In this document: piece by piece, positions 35,716 through 46,529 of the stretch
Numbering within the stretch: the first letter of the stretch is position 1
Layout of the letters: each line of letters begins with the position of its first letter
Made by a program: the position numbers and the translations under genes
The notes under the pieces: generated by a model
The model's input: the letters and a program-made list of their open reading frames with translations, nothing else
Told to the model about the DNA's origin: nothing
Database searches by the model: none
NCBI GenBank assembly: GCA_936432065.2
Contig: OW386285.2
Location: forward strand, 38,309,920-38,373,919
Direction of reading: 5' to 3'
Source: Rutpela maculata
Taxonomy: Eukaryota > Arthropoda > Insecta > Coleoptera > Cerambycidae
Length of the DNA stretch: 64,000 bases

Positions 35716-35805
35716 ACTAGTGGTGTAATGTTTCAGCGTGCACATAGTTCTCTTAAGGAGGTGTACCTTGAAGAATTGAAGATGAGACGGAGAAACTCAT
35801 ACTCA

Positions 35806-36470
35806 AGAAACAAGAGTTTCCTCAGTCATAGCCGATGCACTGCACCACACCGGTGCGGCGTATGTTAAGCCCGGCCTCATTACAATGGTATAAATCAATT
35901 TTTTAATGTGTTTATTGAGTTTGCTATTTCTAGCCAAGAGCAGGCACAGACTTCTGGATAGGGAATAAACTATCCGTACAGTTTCTTTCACATATCTGTT
36001 GAACGTCAATCTGTGGTCTACATGTACTCCTATGTAGTTCACACAGCCTCTCGTTGGAATTTGGTTCCTCATCGATCAAAATTGGCGGCATTATTTTATT
36101 CTTGGTGAAATTTTATGTGAAAACCATTGCCTTCGACTTGGCAGTATTCACCTCAATCTTCCACTTATCATAGTAAGCCATAGTATGGGCCATGTGCGCG
36201 TTCAGTAACATGTTTGCAGTTTGTGCATTGTGGCTGTGAGCGTACATAGCTGTGTCGTCGACGTACTTGGCAAGTTTTTTCGTATTCGCGAACGTTGGAA
36301 AATCCGAGACGTGTTGGTTAGAAAACTTGTGTGCAAGGTACGGGACGCCCGTATGTATATCCCGCTGTGTTGAAAGCTTAATGTTCTCTCGCAGTTATAG
36401 CGATCTGCCAGTCACGATATACCTAGAAAAACGCTTAGCTTTTTCTGCTGTTAGCGGAAACTGAAGTCTC
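35806..36470 (-). pseudogene. Jockey-like LINE reverse transcriptase fragment
   Basis: Read on the minus strand: a degenerate block ending HTGVPYLAHKFSNQHVSDF, then PTFANTKKLAKYVDDTAMY with the YVDD box in place of the usual YADD catalytic motif, then AYYDKWKIEVNTAKSKAM. After an in-frame stop and a shift near 36070 comes CVNYIGVHVDHRLTFNRYV and MRPGLTYAAPVWCSAS. These are the palm and thumb of a Jockey-clade ORF2. Both sides are truncated and at least one stop and one frameshift are present, so it is dead. It is a different LINE from the one at the window start. Confidence 0.8.
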
Positions 36471-36613
36471 CGCGAAAAGACCTATCGATCTTGGGATCAA
36501 TTCTGAGCCATGTCTCGACTCGCTCGGTCTTTATTGATCCGAGTTAACCTATTAATATTTTCTCATGTATTTGTTATAAACTGGCAATTTTGAAAAATAT
36601 GTTTCTTTTTCAG

Positions 36614-36728
36614 ATACGGATCACTGGATACATTAAATGATCGTTCAAACGAAGGAATTCCTCCGCCAGGATTATTAACTCCCAAAATCACGAGAACAAA
36701 AGAAACTGTTATAACTCAATCAAGCCCG
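36614..36728 (+). CDS. host gene exon 4, residues 212-250
   Basis: The acceptor is TTTCTTTTTCAG at 36613. The first base completes an Arg codon with exon 3 (AG|A). The frame then reads YGSLDTLNDRSNEGIPPPG, LLTPKITRTKETVITQSSP and ends CCG|GTAAGA in phase 0; 115 bases. It is a Pro/Thr/Ser-rich linker without recognisable domain. The exon is too short to stand out alone; the acceptor, donor and phase fit with exons 3 and 5 support it. Confidence 0.75.
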
Positions 36729-36887
36729 GTAAGACAATCTTAGTGTTTTTCTCAACTCAACCCAACTAGCAATTTGGTATTTTATAAAAGCTGCAAAAAT
36801 GTTTTCGACACAAATTTTAACATTACTCTCAGAAACACTTCAAAAACGTTATTGCGACAGCTATAAATGTAAAATTGGCACCATCTT
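36729..36887. other. intron 4 start
   Basis: Nothing recognised before the MITE copy that follows. Confidence 0.4.
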
Positions 36888-37106
36888 ATAAAATAATTGA
36901 GTCACTGTTGATATTTTGTAAAGTCTATTGCAACCATTATACTGTATTATAACTGCATAAACATTTCCGCAGGCTCTAAGAAAATTTGATACCGCCACTA
37001 TAAAACAGTTGTACTGAAGCTTCATTTTATTGCGTTATAAAGCACATACTTGTCTGTTTGTTATTATTGCTATAAAACACCAATAAAATAAAATGATTTC
37101 TTAAAT
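36888..37106. mobile_element. 214-bp MITE-like element, copy 2, inverted relative to copy 1
   Basis: The reverse complement matches 29724-29937 with few differences, from ATCTTATAAAATAATTGAGT to ATAAAATAAAATGATTTCTT. The two copies bracket exons 3 and 4 in opposite orientation. Confidence 0.75.
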
Positions 37107-38071
37107 GTTCAAAAAGTCGCATACATATACTTACAAATATATGCTGATCTCTATAAATATATACTAGTGGAAGACCAGACCACGGCCGACTCTAGTTAAC
37201 CGTGACCAGACCCTCTGAATTCGACACCCTCTATACAGCTCGCGAACACCCACCTAAAAAATAGGTAATCTGATGTAAAATAACCTGCTAAACTTGATTT
37301 TTGAATTCGCCCATTGATTTGAGATTGTTAAAATGACCAAATCGGCAATTTTCTAAAAAAAAATAAAAATTATGTGTTATATTTTGTTTTTCATATATTT
37401 TTTATTTTACTTCAAAATTTTTTAATTTTTTTACATAATATTCTCTAACTATTCTTTGATATGTTGAAAGTAAAAAACTTTACCTAAAAAATAATTAGTT
37501 GGCAAAAAAAAATAACTTTTCTTTGACGCAAATTCTTTAAAATTTGAAGAGTAAAATGTCCGATCGAGGTATCTTTTTTATTTTTAAAGTTAGGTGCCTA
37601 CTATAACCGAAGAAAATGTTCCGAATGGACTAAATAAAATCTTTTATAAGAAGTTTTTTTTGAAATTTTGCTCCCTTATCGAAATATTCATTGATTGTTT
37701 CAGCGTCCGAACGAATGCGCGCTACGATGAATCGGCCGCAATCGCATCTAGAGCTAAACGCAGGCACGTGCCGGGTGATTATTATTTTCCAGTGTCCATT
37801 TATGTTAAGTTGAAAGTGCTTTTTGTCTCAGTCCTTATATTTAGTGCGTTATAAACATATAGTTTCGCATAATAAATTATAATTACTCGGATAGGAAATC
37901 AAAGGAAACAAGCTAAAAACGTACTCTTCGCCTGTTCACTGGATTTTTATATAATTGTTATACATTCAATAGGATACTTTTCGCAGTTTTTGTAAATTAT
38001 GTTACTTTTAGACATTTTTAATTTTATAGTACGATCTTAGTTGGTAAAAGACTTTGTAAAAATACTATACC

Positions 38072-38136
38072 AAACCCCATTTGGGTTTCGAACCCGGGAC
38101 CCTTGGATTCCGAGTCAAAAGAACTACACCACCACC
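38072..38136 (-). ncRNA. tRNA-like sequence (tRNA pseudogene or tRNA-derived SINE head)
   Basis: On the minus strand the order is GGTGGTGTAGTTCTTTTGAC (A-box-like), CTCGGAATCC (anticodon-arm-like) and GGGTTCGAAACCC, which contains a good B box. The variable region and T arm fold plausibly (CCCGGGTTCGAAACCC), but the D arm is short and the acceptor stem is poor. I read it as a decayed tRNA-derived sequence rather than a working gene. Confidence 0.5.
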
Positions 38137-38526
38137 TTACACGTAAAAGAATGTAAATTTTTACATTATAAGACACGAGCTAAAATCATATTTTCACGGT
38201 TGTATATTACATTATGAAATGTATATTTGTAAAATATATAAATATTTAGATATTAAAATGAAATATCATTTCACCAGATTTCTATTCAATTACAAAAACA
38301 TAAAAATTAAATATAAATTTTTTCAAATTTAAATCGTTAAGTAATAACATTTTTATTTACCGATCGAATTTGATCAAATAGTTCCTCTAGCTAACACTAA
38401 TTTACTGTCTAAATTTCAGTACAATCGGAATTTTCTTTCTTGAGTTATTGTGCTTACAAGAAACGTGACGGACGGACAGACGGACATTTTGAAAGTTGTT
38501 CAGAATTCGTTCACTAACATAATGGT

Positions 38527-39013
38527 ATGAAATTTTTTTGTCTGCGAGCGATATTTACGGTTTTAGAAATGTACCGATCAAATGCAAAATCCGATGACAT
38601 TTCTGTGGCTCTAAAACAATATTTAGAACAGAAAAATTTATTTTTATCACTAAATCCAGTTTACCATGCACAATGTAGAAGATCGTATACCCAAATCTCT
38701 TATAAAAGAAAATCAGAAATTTTAAATCCTAGTACAGAGAATACAAGTAAAAAGGGCATTTCTGCAATGTGCTATTTACAAGACAGCCTACCAAATTAAG
38801 CCCAGAATTCCAAATGTTTTAGATTTTGGATGGTACCTAAAGGAGGAAATCTTATTTCCAAAGATGATTTCAAAAAGCCCAAAACCCAATTTTATTGAGT
38901 TAACTCCATTTTGTAAATATAAATTATATAACTGTACTACAAGCTGCAAGTGTAGCAAAGCAAATGTGCAATGTAACATAAGTTGTTTATGCGAAGGAAA
39001 ATGTAATCTTTAG
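38527..39013 (+). pseudogene. nuclease-type transposon protein: N-terminal Cys/His piece and Cys-rich C-terminus (element E)
   Basis: The first frame (to 38799) holds LNPVYHAQCRRSYTQISYKR, equivalent to the VHEKCRKQYVN block of element A. A shift near 38790 leads into PRIPNVLDFGWYLKEE, PNFIELTPFCKYKLYNC and TTSCKCSKANVQCNISC, LCEGKCNL and a TAG at 39011-39013. The repeated CxC and C-x4-C spacing is the same type of Cys-rich tail as in element A (CKCKKGC, NCDCRKAGLYC). As in element A, the whole nuclease-like centre is gone. A possible upstream exon begins after TTGTTTCAG at about 37703. Confidence 0.6.
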
Positions 39014-39215
39014 TACCCACTTGCTGTTATAATTAATGAAAACATATTTTTTAATGTGTATGTAAAATCTCTTTATAAAAAAGTTTGTTTAAAGTATATG
39101 GAACATTTTTCTCGTTTATACTATAACTCTCTCTTTAAAAATAAAAAAGTTACCTCGATCGGGTATTTTCCAATGCAAATTTTAAAAAACCGCGACAATA
39201 GAGGGCAATTATATA

Positions 39216-39535
39216 TTTAATGTCCTACAAGTCTGTTATTTTACAATAACCACCCTATTTTGAGATACATTAAATTAAAAATAACACCCTAGGGCGTTAT
39301 GAATATCTTTAACGCCCTAAGGCATTATAAAATTATAATACAACCCAAAACAAGCAAATTATGATAGTGTTATGGACAAACAAAATGCGTTGCTATGCAA
39401 CGGCGGCGTTTACAAACAATTTTGATTTTTACTCTCTTTTAAATCAAATCGTTCTGAACATAATAGATGTCAAATTAATAAATCGTAAATATTAAAAAAA
39501 AATCGGATTAAATAACAGACTTGCAGGACATTAAA
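39216..39535. mobile_element. small foldback insertion in element E
   Basis: TTTAATGTCCTACAAGTCTG pairs with CAGACTTGCAGGACATTAAA at the other end. The interior repeats the words TAACGCCCTA and AACACCCTAGGGCGTTA. Confidence 0.6.
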
Positions 39536-39540
39536 CGTTG

Positions 39541-39680
39541 AAGGCACCACGGGTGTTATAGGATAATGACGCCCTCGGTCGACGTACATTCTCTCGGGCC
39601 AGAGGCCCTCGGGATTGTACACTGCCGACCTCTGTGCGTTATTATCCTTATAACATCCTTGGTACCTTAATAACTATTTT
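39541..39680. repeat. 140-bp hairpin
   Basis: AAGGCACCACGGGTGTTATA pairs with TATAACATCCTTGGTACCTT, and the inner GATAATGACGCCCTCGGTC also pairs with its partner. GC-richer than its surroundings, with CTCGGGCCAGAGGCCCTCGGG as a further internal palindrome. Confidence 0.65.
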
Positions 39681-39962
39681 AGGCACTATATTATTAGTTA
39701 CACTATATTCTTTGCCGTCAGGCTGTCCAAGAATATTGGAGGGATAATGTGTAAAATATTGGTCTAAATTGGAATTAAAATAAAAGGATATGATGTGTTA
39801 GGTGCAAAACAAAAATTAACACATAATTTTAAAATTTTTCAAAAAATTTGCGAATTGACCGATTTGGCAATCTCAAATTAATGAGCGAACTCAAAAATCA
39901 AATCTAAAAGGTCATTTTACATAATATCATCTGTTTTTAGATGGGTGTTCGCGAGTTGTATA

Positions 39963-40499
39963 GACTACTTTTAAAATGCTTCCTACAGATTGGCTGCTCT
40001 CCGACTATACCAAGCTTTCAGTCATTTTACTGGATAGTGGATACGAATCTAATTTCAATAATTCTTTCAGAGATGTGTTAACCCATATAGGCTGCAATTC
40101 TTGATGCGAAAGAAATTTTACTGTGAATTATGCCATGTGTTTTTGATGAATTTTAAGTGCCCTTCGTCTTTACTGAAGGATTCTAATAATTTTTGGAATT
40201 TTATAAAAATTTATTTCACATTTTAAAATTTTTTTGTAACGGAATTTAACGCCAATTTGTTTTAATCATCATAACTTTATAATTAGCACATATTAACTGC
40301 CTTAAATATTAATAAAAATGTAATTTTCAAACTTTTTATGTCTTGTCATATTTACAACCTCGAACGCTGGTCTTATGAAATGGATTCCCTTTATAAAATA
40401 CTTTTGTGTTAATAGCAAGCATTTTAAGATAATTAAACTTAACTCGTCTGAAATTACATAGCTTCCGCGTATACACTGATATACAAGCCGCTAGAAGGT
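39963..40499. other. non-coding stretch in intron 4
   Basis: AT-rich, no gene or repeat partner seen. Confidence 0.4.
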
Positions 40500-40588
40500 G
40501 GGACGAGATCGCTGTGTTTCCCTAGACGGGTCACCCATCTAAGTACTAACCGGGCTGCACGTTGCTTCACTTGGAGTATCGAGATACT
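40500..40588 (-). ncRNA. 5S rRNA-derived sequence, copy 1
   Basis: On the minus strand GAAGCAACGTGCAGCCCGGT, TAGTACTTAGATGGGTGACC and TAGGGAAACAC follow the conserved 3-prime two thirds of animal 5S rRNA (AAGCAACGTCGGGC, GTTAGTACTTAGATGGGTGACC). The 5-prime third is diverged. A 5S pseudogene or the head of a 5S-derived SINE (SINE3 type) would both fit. Confidence 0.75.
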
Positions 40589-42326
40589 TACAAATCAAAT
40601 CAAACAATATTGTATTTAAATTAAATTATAAATATGTGTCTCCCAGGAAACTGTCCCGGAGCCAGCCAGACAACCACGGCGCGCAGCGTCGTGGTGAGTT
40701 AGAGTTCCTGTTTAAAGGGCATAAATTTAATCTAACAATAACTTTTAAAAAACATGATATATGAAAATATCTAAAGATAGTTAAAATAACACAATAAAGT
40801 TATCGATTTCGCGCACAACACGAGCGCGAACACTTTGAAATTTTGGTTGCGGGCACGGGAAAATAAAACTCAACGAAAAAATTCGTTCGAAGCAATTCCA
40901 CCCTGGTGGTCTTGCAGCCAGGAAAATGCGGTGGAATGAAAGTTAAGGACTAAAAGAGTTAGGATGTTTATAAATATATCGGTCTAAATGGAATTTGAAG
41001 ACAAAAATGGACAAAAGAACAAAAATAAGAGAACCAAATGAACAAACTGAGAGAGAATAGAAAAGGATTAAAGATGTAAATTGAGAATGGACAAAGTTTA
41101 GATGATAGTGATAAGTTGTAGTAGTGAAAAGTGTGGCTAAGGGAGTTGCCGGAAAATAGGCAACGTCTGGTATGGTAGGGTCTGGTCTTATATCGAAAAG
41201 AATGACATTATGCTGTGCACATGCCCTATTCACGTATATTTTTATTTTACGTAAACATTTTTTTCACTGTATTATTTGATTTGTAATATTCTATTCAACA
41301 ATATAGCCAAAATAGTTATATACATAATATATATCTCTTTCATTGTATATCTATACATTGTACTACTTTCCATGATAGCATTTTCATATTCTGGTAGCAG
41401 TATGAAAAAAAATGCATTGGCTTAAAAGCGCATTATTATGATTGAAATACGGGATATAAATATAAAAGTTTTCTTCTTTTGAACGTTCTGCAATGGCTTA
41501 GGCCACCAACTTCATTAATACCATAGGCATATTACTGTCACTTCGAGGTCAGATAAATCAGACACACGATATCAAAGGTGCCGCGGCAAGCTTTCGCTTC
41601 TGTATAGTTCCTGTCTTCTGTACCGCAACTATGAATATGTCAGTTTCTACTTCTAATCACTCTCAATAATTTACCTCAAGAAACTGATGTGCCGCGATGA
41701 TCAAAGAGCGCCTCAAAAAAAATTCTAGATTAAATAACTTGCTAGTGCAAATAAAAGCTTAAATCGTTCATATTTTTTACATGTCTAAACCCACCAAGAT
41801 CATCTAATGAAATACAAAACTGACATGCCGCGATTGCGGAAAGCGTAAGGTGAAAAATATCAGTTTGCATTTGTTTCATGACTAGTGCATTATGTATCTA
41901 ATTGAAAAACAAAAAAACTAATGAGGCATGATGACTAACGTGACTCTTTTCTTTACATCTTCAGTAACTGATTTTAAACCCTTTAGCAACAATAAAAGTG
42001 TCAGTCTTATTAGAGTTTTTCTCAGGGTGATTGATATTAACTGTTGAAATAGTATATTTGATGGGAGACTGGAAATAAGGATTTTTCCGTGCGCGTGTAA
42101 CAAATTCTCGTGTGAAGCGAAGATGAACACGGGAAGTCATACAAGCACGAAAAAATCTATTTCTGTATGTGTAATGAACGATATTTTTTATTATACTTCT
42201 TTGAAAACGATAGCATAAAAACAAAATATAACAAAAAAAGACATACGAAAGAATCTTGGAACATTTTTATTTTAATAAGTTATAGGAATAAAAAACATGT
42301 AACTAGTAGAGTAAGAAAATTGAAAA
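40589..42326. other. intron 4: non-coding, with a diverged copy of the 400-bp tandem unit
   Basis: At 41010-41230 the words GGAAAATAGGCAACGTCTGG and ATGGTAGGGTCTGGTC resemble the end of the unit at 32029-32480. At 41690-41860 CTGATGTGCCGCGATGATCA and CTGACATGCCGCGATTGCGG form a loose direct repeat. No coding frame is convincing. Confidence 0.45.
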
Positions 42327-42327
42327 T

Positions 42328-42358
<31 letters not shown>

Positions 42359-42413
42359 TAATAATAACAGCTCAAACTAATAATGTTTTTAGTTTGAATT
42401 GTTATTATTAATG
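42327..42413. repeat. (CTAA)n tract and adjoining hairpin
   Basis: About seven CTAA units at 42327-42356, then ATTAATAATAACAGCTCAAA pairing with TTTGAATTGTTATTATTAAT. Confidence 0.85.
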
Positions 42414-42580
42414 GTTATGTTTATTGTGCAATTGGTATTATTGCACAGGTTAAGTCCTTTTGAAGTTCCATTTTGTGAAACTGCAATTATTAAAGTAAAT
42501 TATTCGCAAATGTTTTGATTTTCTTGAACGAATGATACACTTGTTGTATTTTGCGAGTAAGAAGGGTTAAACAGTTTTTA

Positions 42581-43478
42581 TTATACCTCAATTTTTCTTT
42601 GTATGGATTCTTCTATATATCCTTCTGCTACATTGGAAAAATGTTATCCTCCTTGCCTTTTCAGAGTGAGTAAATCACCGCCACTTTCCACCAACATGCT
42701 TGCCGAAGAACGCCTTAGTCCAAACCCGGTATATTCTCTGGGATTTTCTAGTTTTAGGTATTCTGCAACAATTTTCGGAACACCACTGACGGTATGGCAT
42801 CCAACATGTTGAGCGTAACACCTGCCGTTTCGATATGCAACAAATAATCTTCTGCTGTTCATATTTTTAGATGGTAGAGCTACATATTTACGATAAAGTG
42901 CGTAGGGCTCAAATGTACATCCTTCATTGGTAATTGTGAAATTTCTTGGTGTATGAGTTTTTCCATCTCGTAAAAACATGACAAGAAAGCGCTCATGATC
43001 TACCACATCGTCTAAATTTAAACGTGTTAAATCATCTCTTCGACACGCATCAGATCCCAAACACTAAAATTGCTTTTGCTAGTAGATATTGTTCATCTGG
43101 AGCTTCACATAAAAATTTGATTACTTGTTCTGCTGTTAGAACTCTGGACTTTTTCGGCATATATCCTACAGCTTGACGTTTCAAGGAAGCAATAGCTTTG
43201 TTGATTTCAGCATTTTCTTTTATGGCCAAGCAACTTTTTAGCATTGAGAATCGACTCAATAACGTGGAAGATTTCATAGACTTTGCTTTTTCGACAAAGT
43301 AAACTAGAAGAATATCGTCACTTACAGTTTTGATTTTGTTCAGATTTGGCCATTCAGTAAAAAGTTGATATTCGTGTTCATGTCTTGACCTGGATTATAC
43401 TGGTAATAAATTCGCGCTCGCTTGTGCCGTTTGCTCTAGGATGTTATCGGGAATTTCGGGATTTACTTCCGAGTACAT
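42581..43478 (-). pseudogene. Crypton-like tyrosine recombinase
   Basis: A minus-strand ATG at 43478 opens MYSEVNPEIPDNILEQTAQA and SANLLPV, an in-frame stop, then SDDILLVYFVEKAKSMKSS, TLLSRFSMLKSCLAIKEN (the core-binding region, same order as the relic at 3809-4044). After a one-base shift near 43060 the catalytic domain follows: ACRRDDLTRLNLDD (first catalytic Arg), FVAYRNGRCYAQHVGCH, TGFGLRRSSASMLVESG and LLTLKRQGG, a stop where a Trp is usual, and VAEGYIEES with the likely nucleophilic Tyr. The His of the usual H-x-x-R box reads Phe here. Two stops and one shift make it inactive. Such proteins cut and rejoin DNA through a 3-prime phosphotyrosine link. Confidence 0.8.
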
Positions 43479-44243
43479 TTTATCGGCATAAATTTAATTG
43501 ACAGAAAACAAACAACGCTGACAATGCAGTGTTTGGTATATATGATGCGTTTCCATGGTTACTTTCAAATTATTTCAAAGGTGATTTGTTTTTAATTAGT
43601 CTATGTCAGATAAGGTTGACAAAACGTCAAAAAATATTTCAGAAGTTCATCTAAATATTCAAACATTTACGAATTAAAATACAAAATAGGTACATGTTAA
43701 ATATCAGATAGCATATAGACTTTCTTAAATTTAGTTTACTTTGCTATGTATTTCTATTTTAAAGCCACTTATTCGGTATTTTTATTCAGTGCGCGGAAAA
43801 AATCGGAGATCGGGAAAACTTTTCCCGTGCGCTGTTTTCGTGCGCTAGTCCGAAAAAGCCCATCTTACATTATTACTAATACAAATGAAAAAAGAAAAGA
43901 ATAAGAAGTATAATAAAAAAATGTTTAATTTTATATGGCGCTATGAAGCTGGAAAAAGCGGCACGGGTTCTCAGACTATGATAATATTCTACATATATTT
44001 TACTGAAAATAAGGCAATATCAATATTTCAAAAATTATTTATATGTATAGAGTATTTTATTACAATCGATACAGTGTAGCAGTTTGCATGTTATGAACAA
44101 AAAACCTTTCGCACGATTTAACTTTTTATCTTTGTCTGTGGTTTCAATATTAGCGGTGAAAAAAAATTTTTTTTAGCGGCAGGCTACGTTTTATAATAAT
44201 TTCTAAGACACCACATCATTTCTGTATTTCAATTTTTTTCCAG
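43479..44243. other. intron 4, last part
   Basis: At 43788-43850 the words GTGCGCGGAAAAAATCGG and GGGAAAACTTTTCCCGTGCGC form a palindrome and might be the outer limit of the Crypton insertion, with TTTTTCCGTGCGCG at 42086 as its partner. The acceptor of exon 5 is AATTTTTTTCCAG at 44243. Confidence 0.4.
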
Positions 44244-44480
44244 AATATAAATTTGTTTGGTAAAACTGAGGCTGCAAGCAGTAGCAATTCAACTATAGAA
44301 AATCCAAAAAGTGACACAGTTCTAGAGTTGCTGAGGAAGGCTATTTCTTTACTTGAAGTAAATAAAAGTCAGGAGCTATTATCACCTGCAATAGTATCAA
44401 GTACGGACAAGCAGGATGAACAGGATAAGCAGAATGAGCATGATAAGCAGGATGAGCAGAATAAGCAGGATAAGCGGGAG
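44244..44480 (+). CDS. host gene exon 5, residues 251-329
   Basis: After TTTTTTTCCAG the frame reads NINLFGKTEAASSSNSTIE, then a likely helix (TVLELLRKAISLLEVNK) and a charged repeat KQDEQDKQNEHDKQDEQNKQ. It ends GAG|GTAATA in phase 0; 237 bases. The charged segment comes from an imperfect 18-base repeat (AAGCAGGATGAGCAGGAT type), so its length may vary between individuals. The donor GTAATA is weaker than the others. The family is not recognised. Confidence 0.75.
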
Positions 44481-46345
44481 GTAATAATTAGTAACATTCA
44501 TATTTTTTTTACTCAAAAATAAGAGAACTACATAATGTTGAAAGTGTTTTTAAAAAAATTCTGACAAAGTCCAAACTAAGTTAAATTTCCCACCATAATG
44601 TACTGTTCGGTAATCGTTACTCCCAGCAGTAAATTGAAGCAGATCAATATCCCTAATCACACTGCATGTGCACAGATATTAAAAATGTTTTGAGTATAAA
44701 ATTCATTTATTTAATTGTAATTTGAAGACGTAAAAAAGCTAGATTTTATATATGCAAATGAAACGAGTTAAAAATGACTACGTAAATAAACAATTAAATA
44801 AAATTAACTAAAAGAATTCGGCAGCTACTGGAAGCGGCTGGAACCTCCCCACACGGTGGATCTCTATCAGCTGTATTTGGATATCACATCGGAAATCAGA
44901 GCACTGAGCAAATACATAAATTACACGTGACTTTGGAGCCATTTATTTCATGAACAAATATCGAACGAACTGAAGTGGACTACAAGCAATCTGTTAAAAC
45001 ATAACCTCTCATGTTTGTTTATGTTGCATGTTAATCAATTGCCGGATATTATAGGATAACGTTTAGAAGATTTTGTAGAACATTGGATAGGAGAACAAAA
45101 TAACACAGAATTTAGCCCAAATGACACTCTATCCTCAACAAGTCAATAATATTATGGACAGTTCAAGCAGACTACGCATGCGTCAAATTAAAATCTTCCT
45201 GCTTCATCAAAAAGGTCCGAGCAAGTCGAACTTCGTCCAAGTTCTTTATTTTGTAATATTCGAACGGTTAAGATTTAGCTCAGTTAGGTCGATTTGCATT
45301 AAATGAACGATTGCGACGCGTCGATGTCGATGTTTCAGTTTTTTTAAGCATTTTAAGGCATTCTTCTAGTGTTTTGGAATACCAAAATTTGTTCTACGAC
45401 AAGTAAAGTCCAAGGGAAAAATATAACTTTTCGTTTAATTTCATTAATAACTATTTACGAAGCCTCCAAATTTACTGAATTCATTTAAAAATAAAAAATC
45501 ACTTTCAATATAATTTTTCTTGAAATTAACGTAGTTGCCATGGCAAAAATCATATGTTTAATAATCGTTCCAAACGTAGGTACTTTCTGTACGATTTTTT
45601 GTACCCAAAGTAGATATTTCGGGTACTAGTACTGTAAAGTGACAGATCATCTAAACGTCAATGTCAATTTACAGGTTATATTTTACTATGAATCACATTA
45701 ATCGCATTCATACTTGACGCTAAGCAGTCGTGTTGCTATGGTATCAAAATAATGACGATTATAGTCAAAGTATATCAATTTTTGGTTTCATTAAAGAGAC
45801 GATTGAAGAAAAAATATTGTACCTACGTAACACGCCCCGAAAGTGCTTTTACTGGACTCACAAGCTTCCAGGCTCACTCGTCCAGTAAAAGACCACTTTC
45901 GGAACTTGTTACTAATAGTTATTTACGTTAAAAGTTTTAGTTATAGAAATTACGTGTGGCTTATTTTTTATCCATCTCACTACAATAAAATCTCTCCAAG
46001 ATATAAATATTGGAACTCTGGCTGATTTCGAAGATGAGTTTTACATTATTCGTTTGCATCATGCCTTTCTTTTTTTTTTTCTTTTTTTTTAAGAGAAGGG
46101 GCTTCCAATGAAGCGTCAGACTCTTACTGACCAAAGCCCCCTCCTCCCGGGCTCGCCTGTATACTACTCTGGGGGCATGCAGCCTCCTCGGCTCATTGTG
46201 CTCACCCTGTACAGCCCTAGCACCTATTGTTTCGCTGCACGATGCCCCTGCGATGTAATGTAACATGCAATGCAACAGATTCGTCAAATTGGGACGGTCT
46301 TGCGAACACGATCGTTACGATCCACAGCTTGTCGGTTTTTGCGAC
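44481..46345. other. intron 5 start, non-coding
   Basis: No gene. A short palindrome at 45838-45901 pairs GAAAGTGCTTTTACTGGAC with GTCCAGTAAAAGACCACTTTC. A T-rich tract at 46060-46095 and a GC-richer block at 46110-46250 (CCTCCTCCCGGGCTCGCC) look like a retroposed SINE tail and body, but I cannot name it. Confidence 0.4.
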
Positions 46346-46513
46346 GAACACAAAAGGTTTGTTTTGGTTTTAAGAAATAACAGTCCTCGGATGTCAGGAG
46401 CATGCGCAGTTAGTAAAACGTGTTCTGTTTTAGTCACTGCGCAAGCTGTTTTACTAACTGCGCATGTTCCTAACACTCGAGGACTGTTATTTCTCAAAAC
46501 CAAAACAAACCTA
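46346..46513. repeat. 168-bp hairpin
   Basis: AGGTTTGTTTTGGTTTTAAG pairs with TTCTCAAAACCAAAACAAACCT. The match continues inward through AAATAACAGTCCTCG and GCATGCGCAGTTAGTAAAAC. Confidence 0.8.
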
Positions 46514-46529
46514 AAGGGATTAGAGTTGG

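Larger units (their letters stand above)
37232..39962. mobile_element. element E: deleted nuclease-type DNA transposon
   Basis: The ends TATACAGCTCGCGAACACCC and inverted TATACAACTCGCGAACACCC pair over about 130 bp, including TTTGAGATTG and ACCAAATCGG blocks. The interior keeps an N-terminal Cys/His block and a Cys-rich C-terminus but not the central domain. Possible TA flank; no 3-bp duplication is clear. It carries a tRNA-like sequence and two later palindromic insertions. Confidence 0.7.

Noticed and set aside
42327..42356. (CTAA)n tract as interstitial telomere repeat
   Set aside because: The insect telomere unit is TTAGG; this tract is four-base CTAA/TTAG and short, so it is a plain microsatellite.
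45961..46287. 108-residue minus-strand frame with Arg-rich segment
   Set aside because: It includes the translated poly-T tract (a Lys run) and a SINE-like GC block; no family resemblance.
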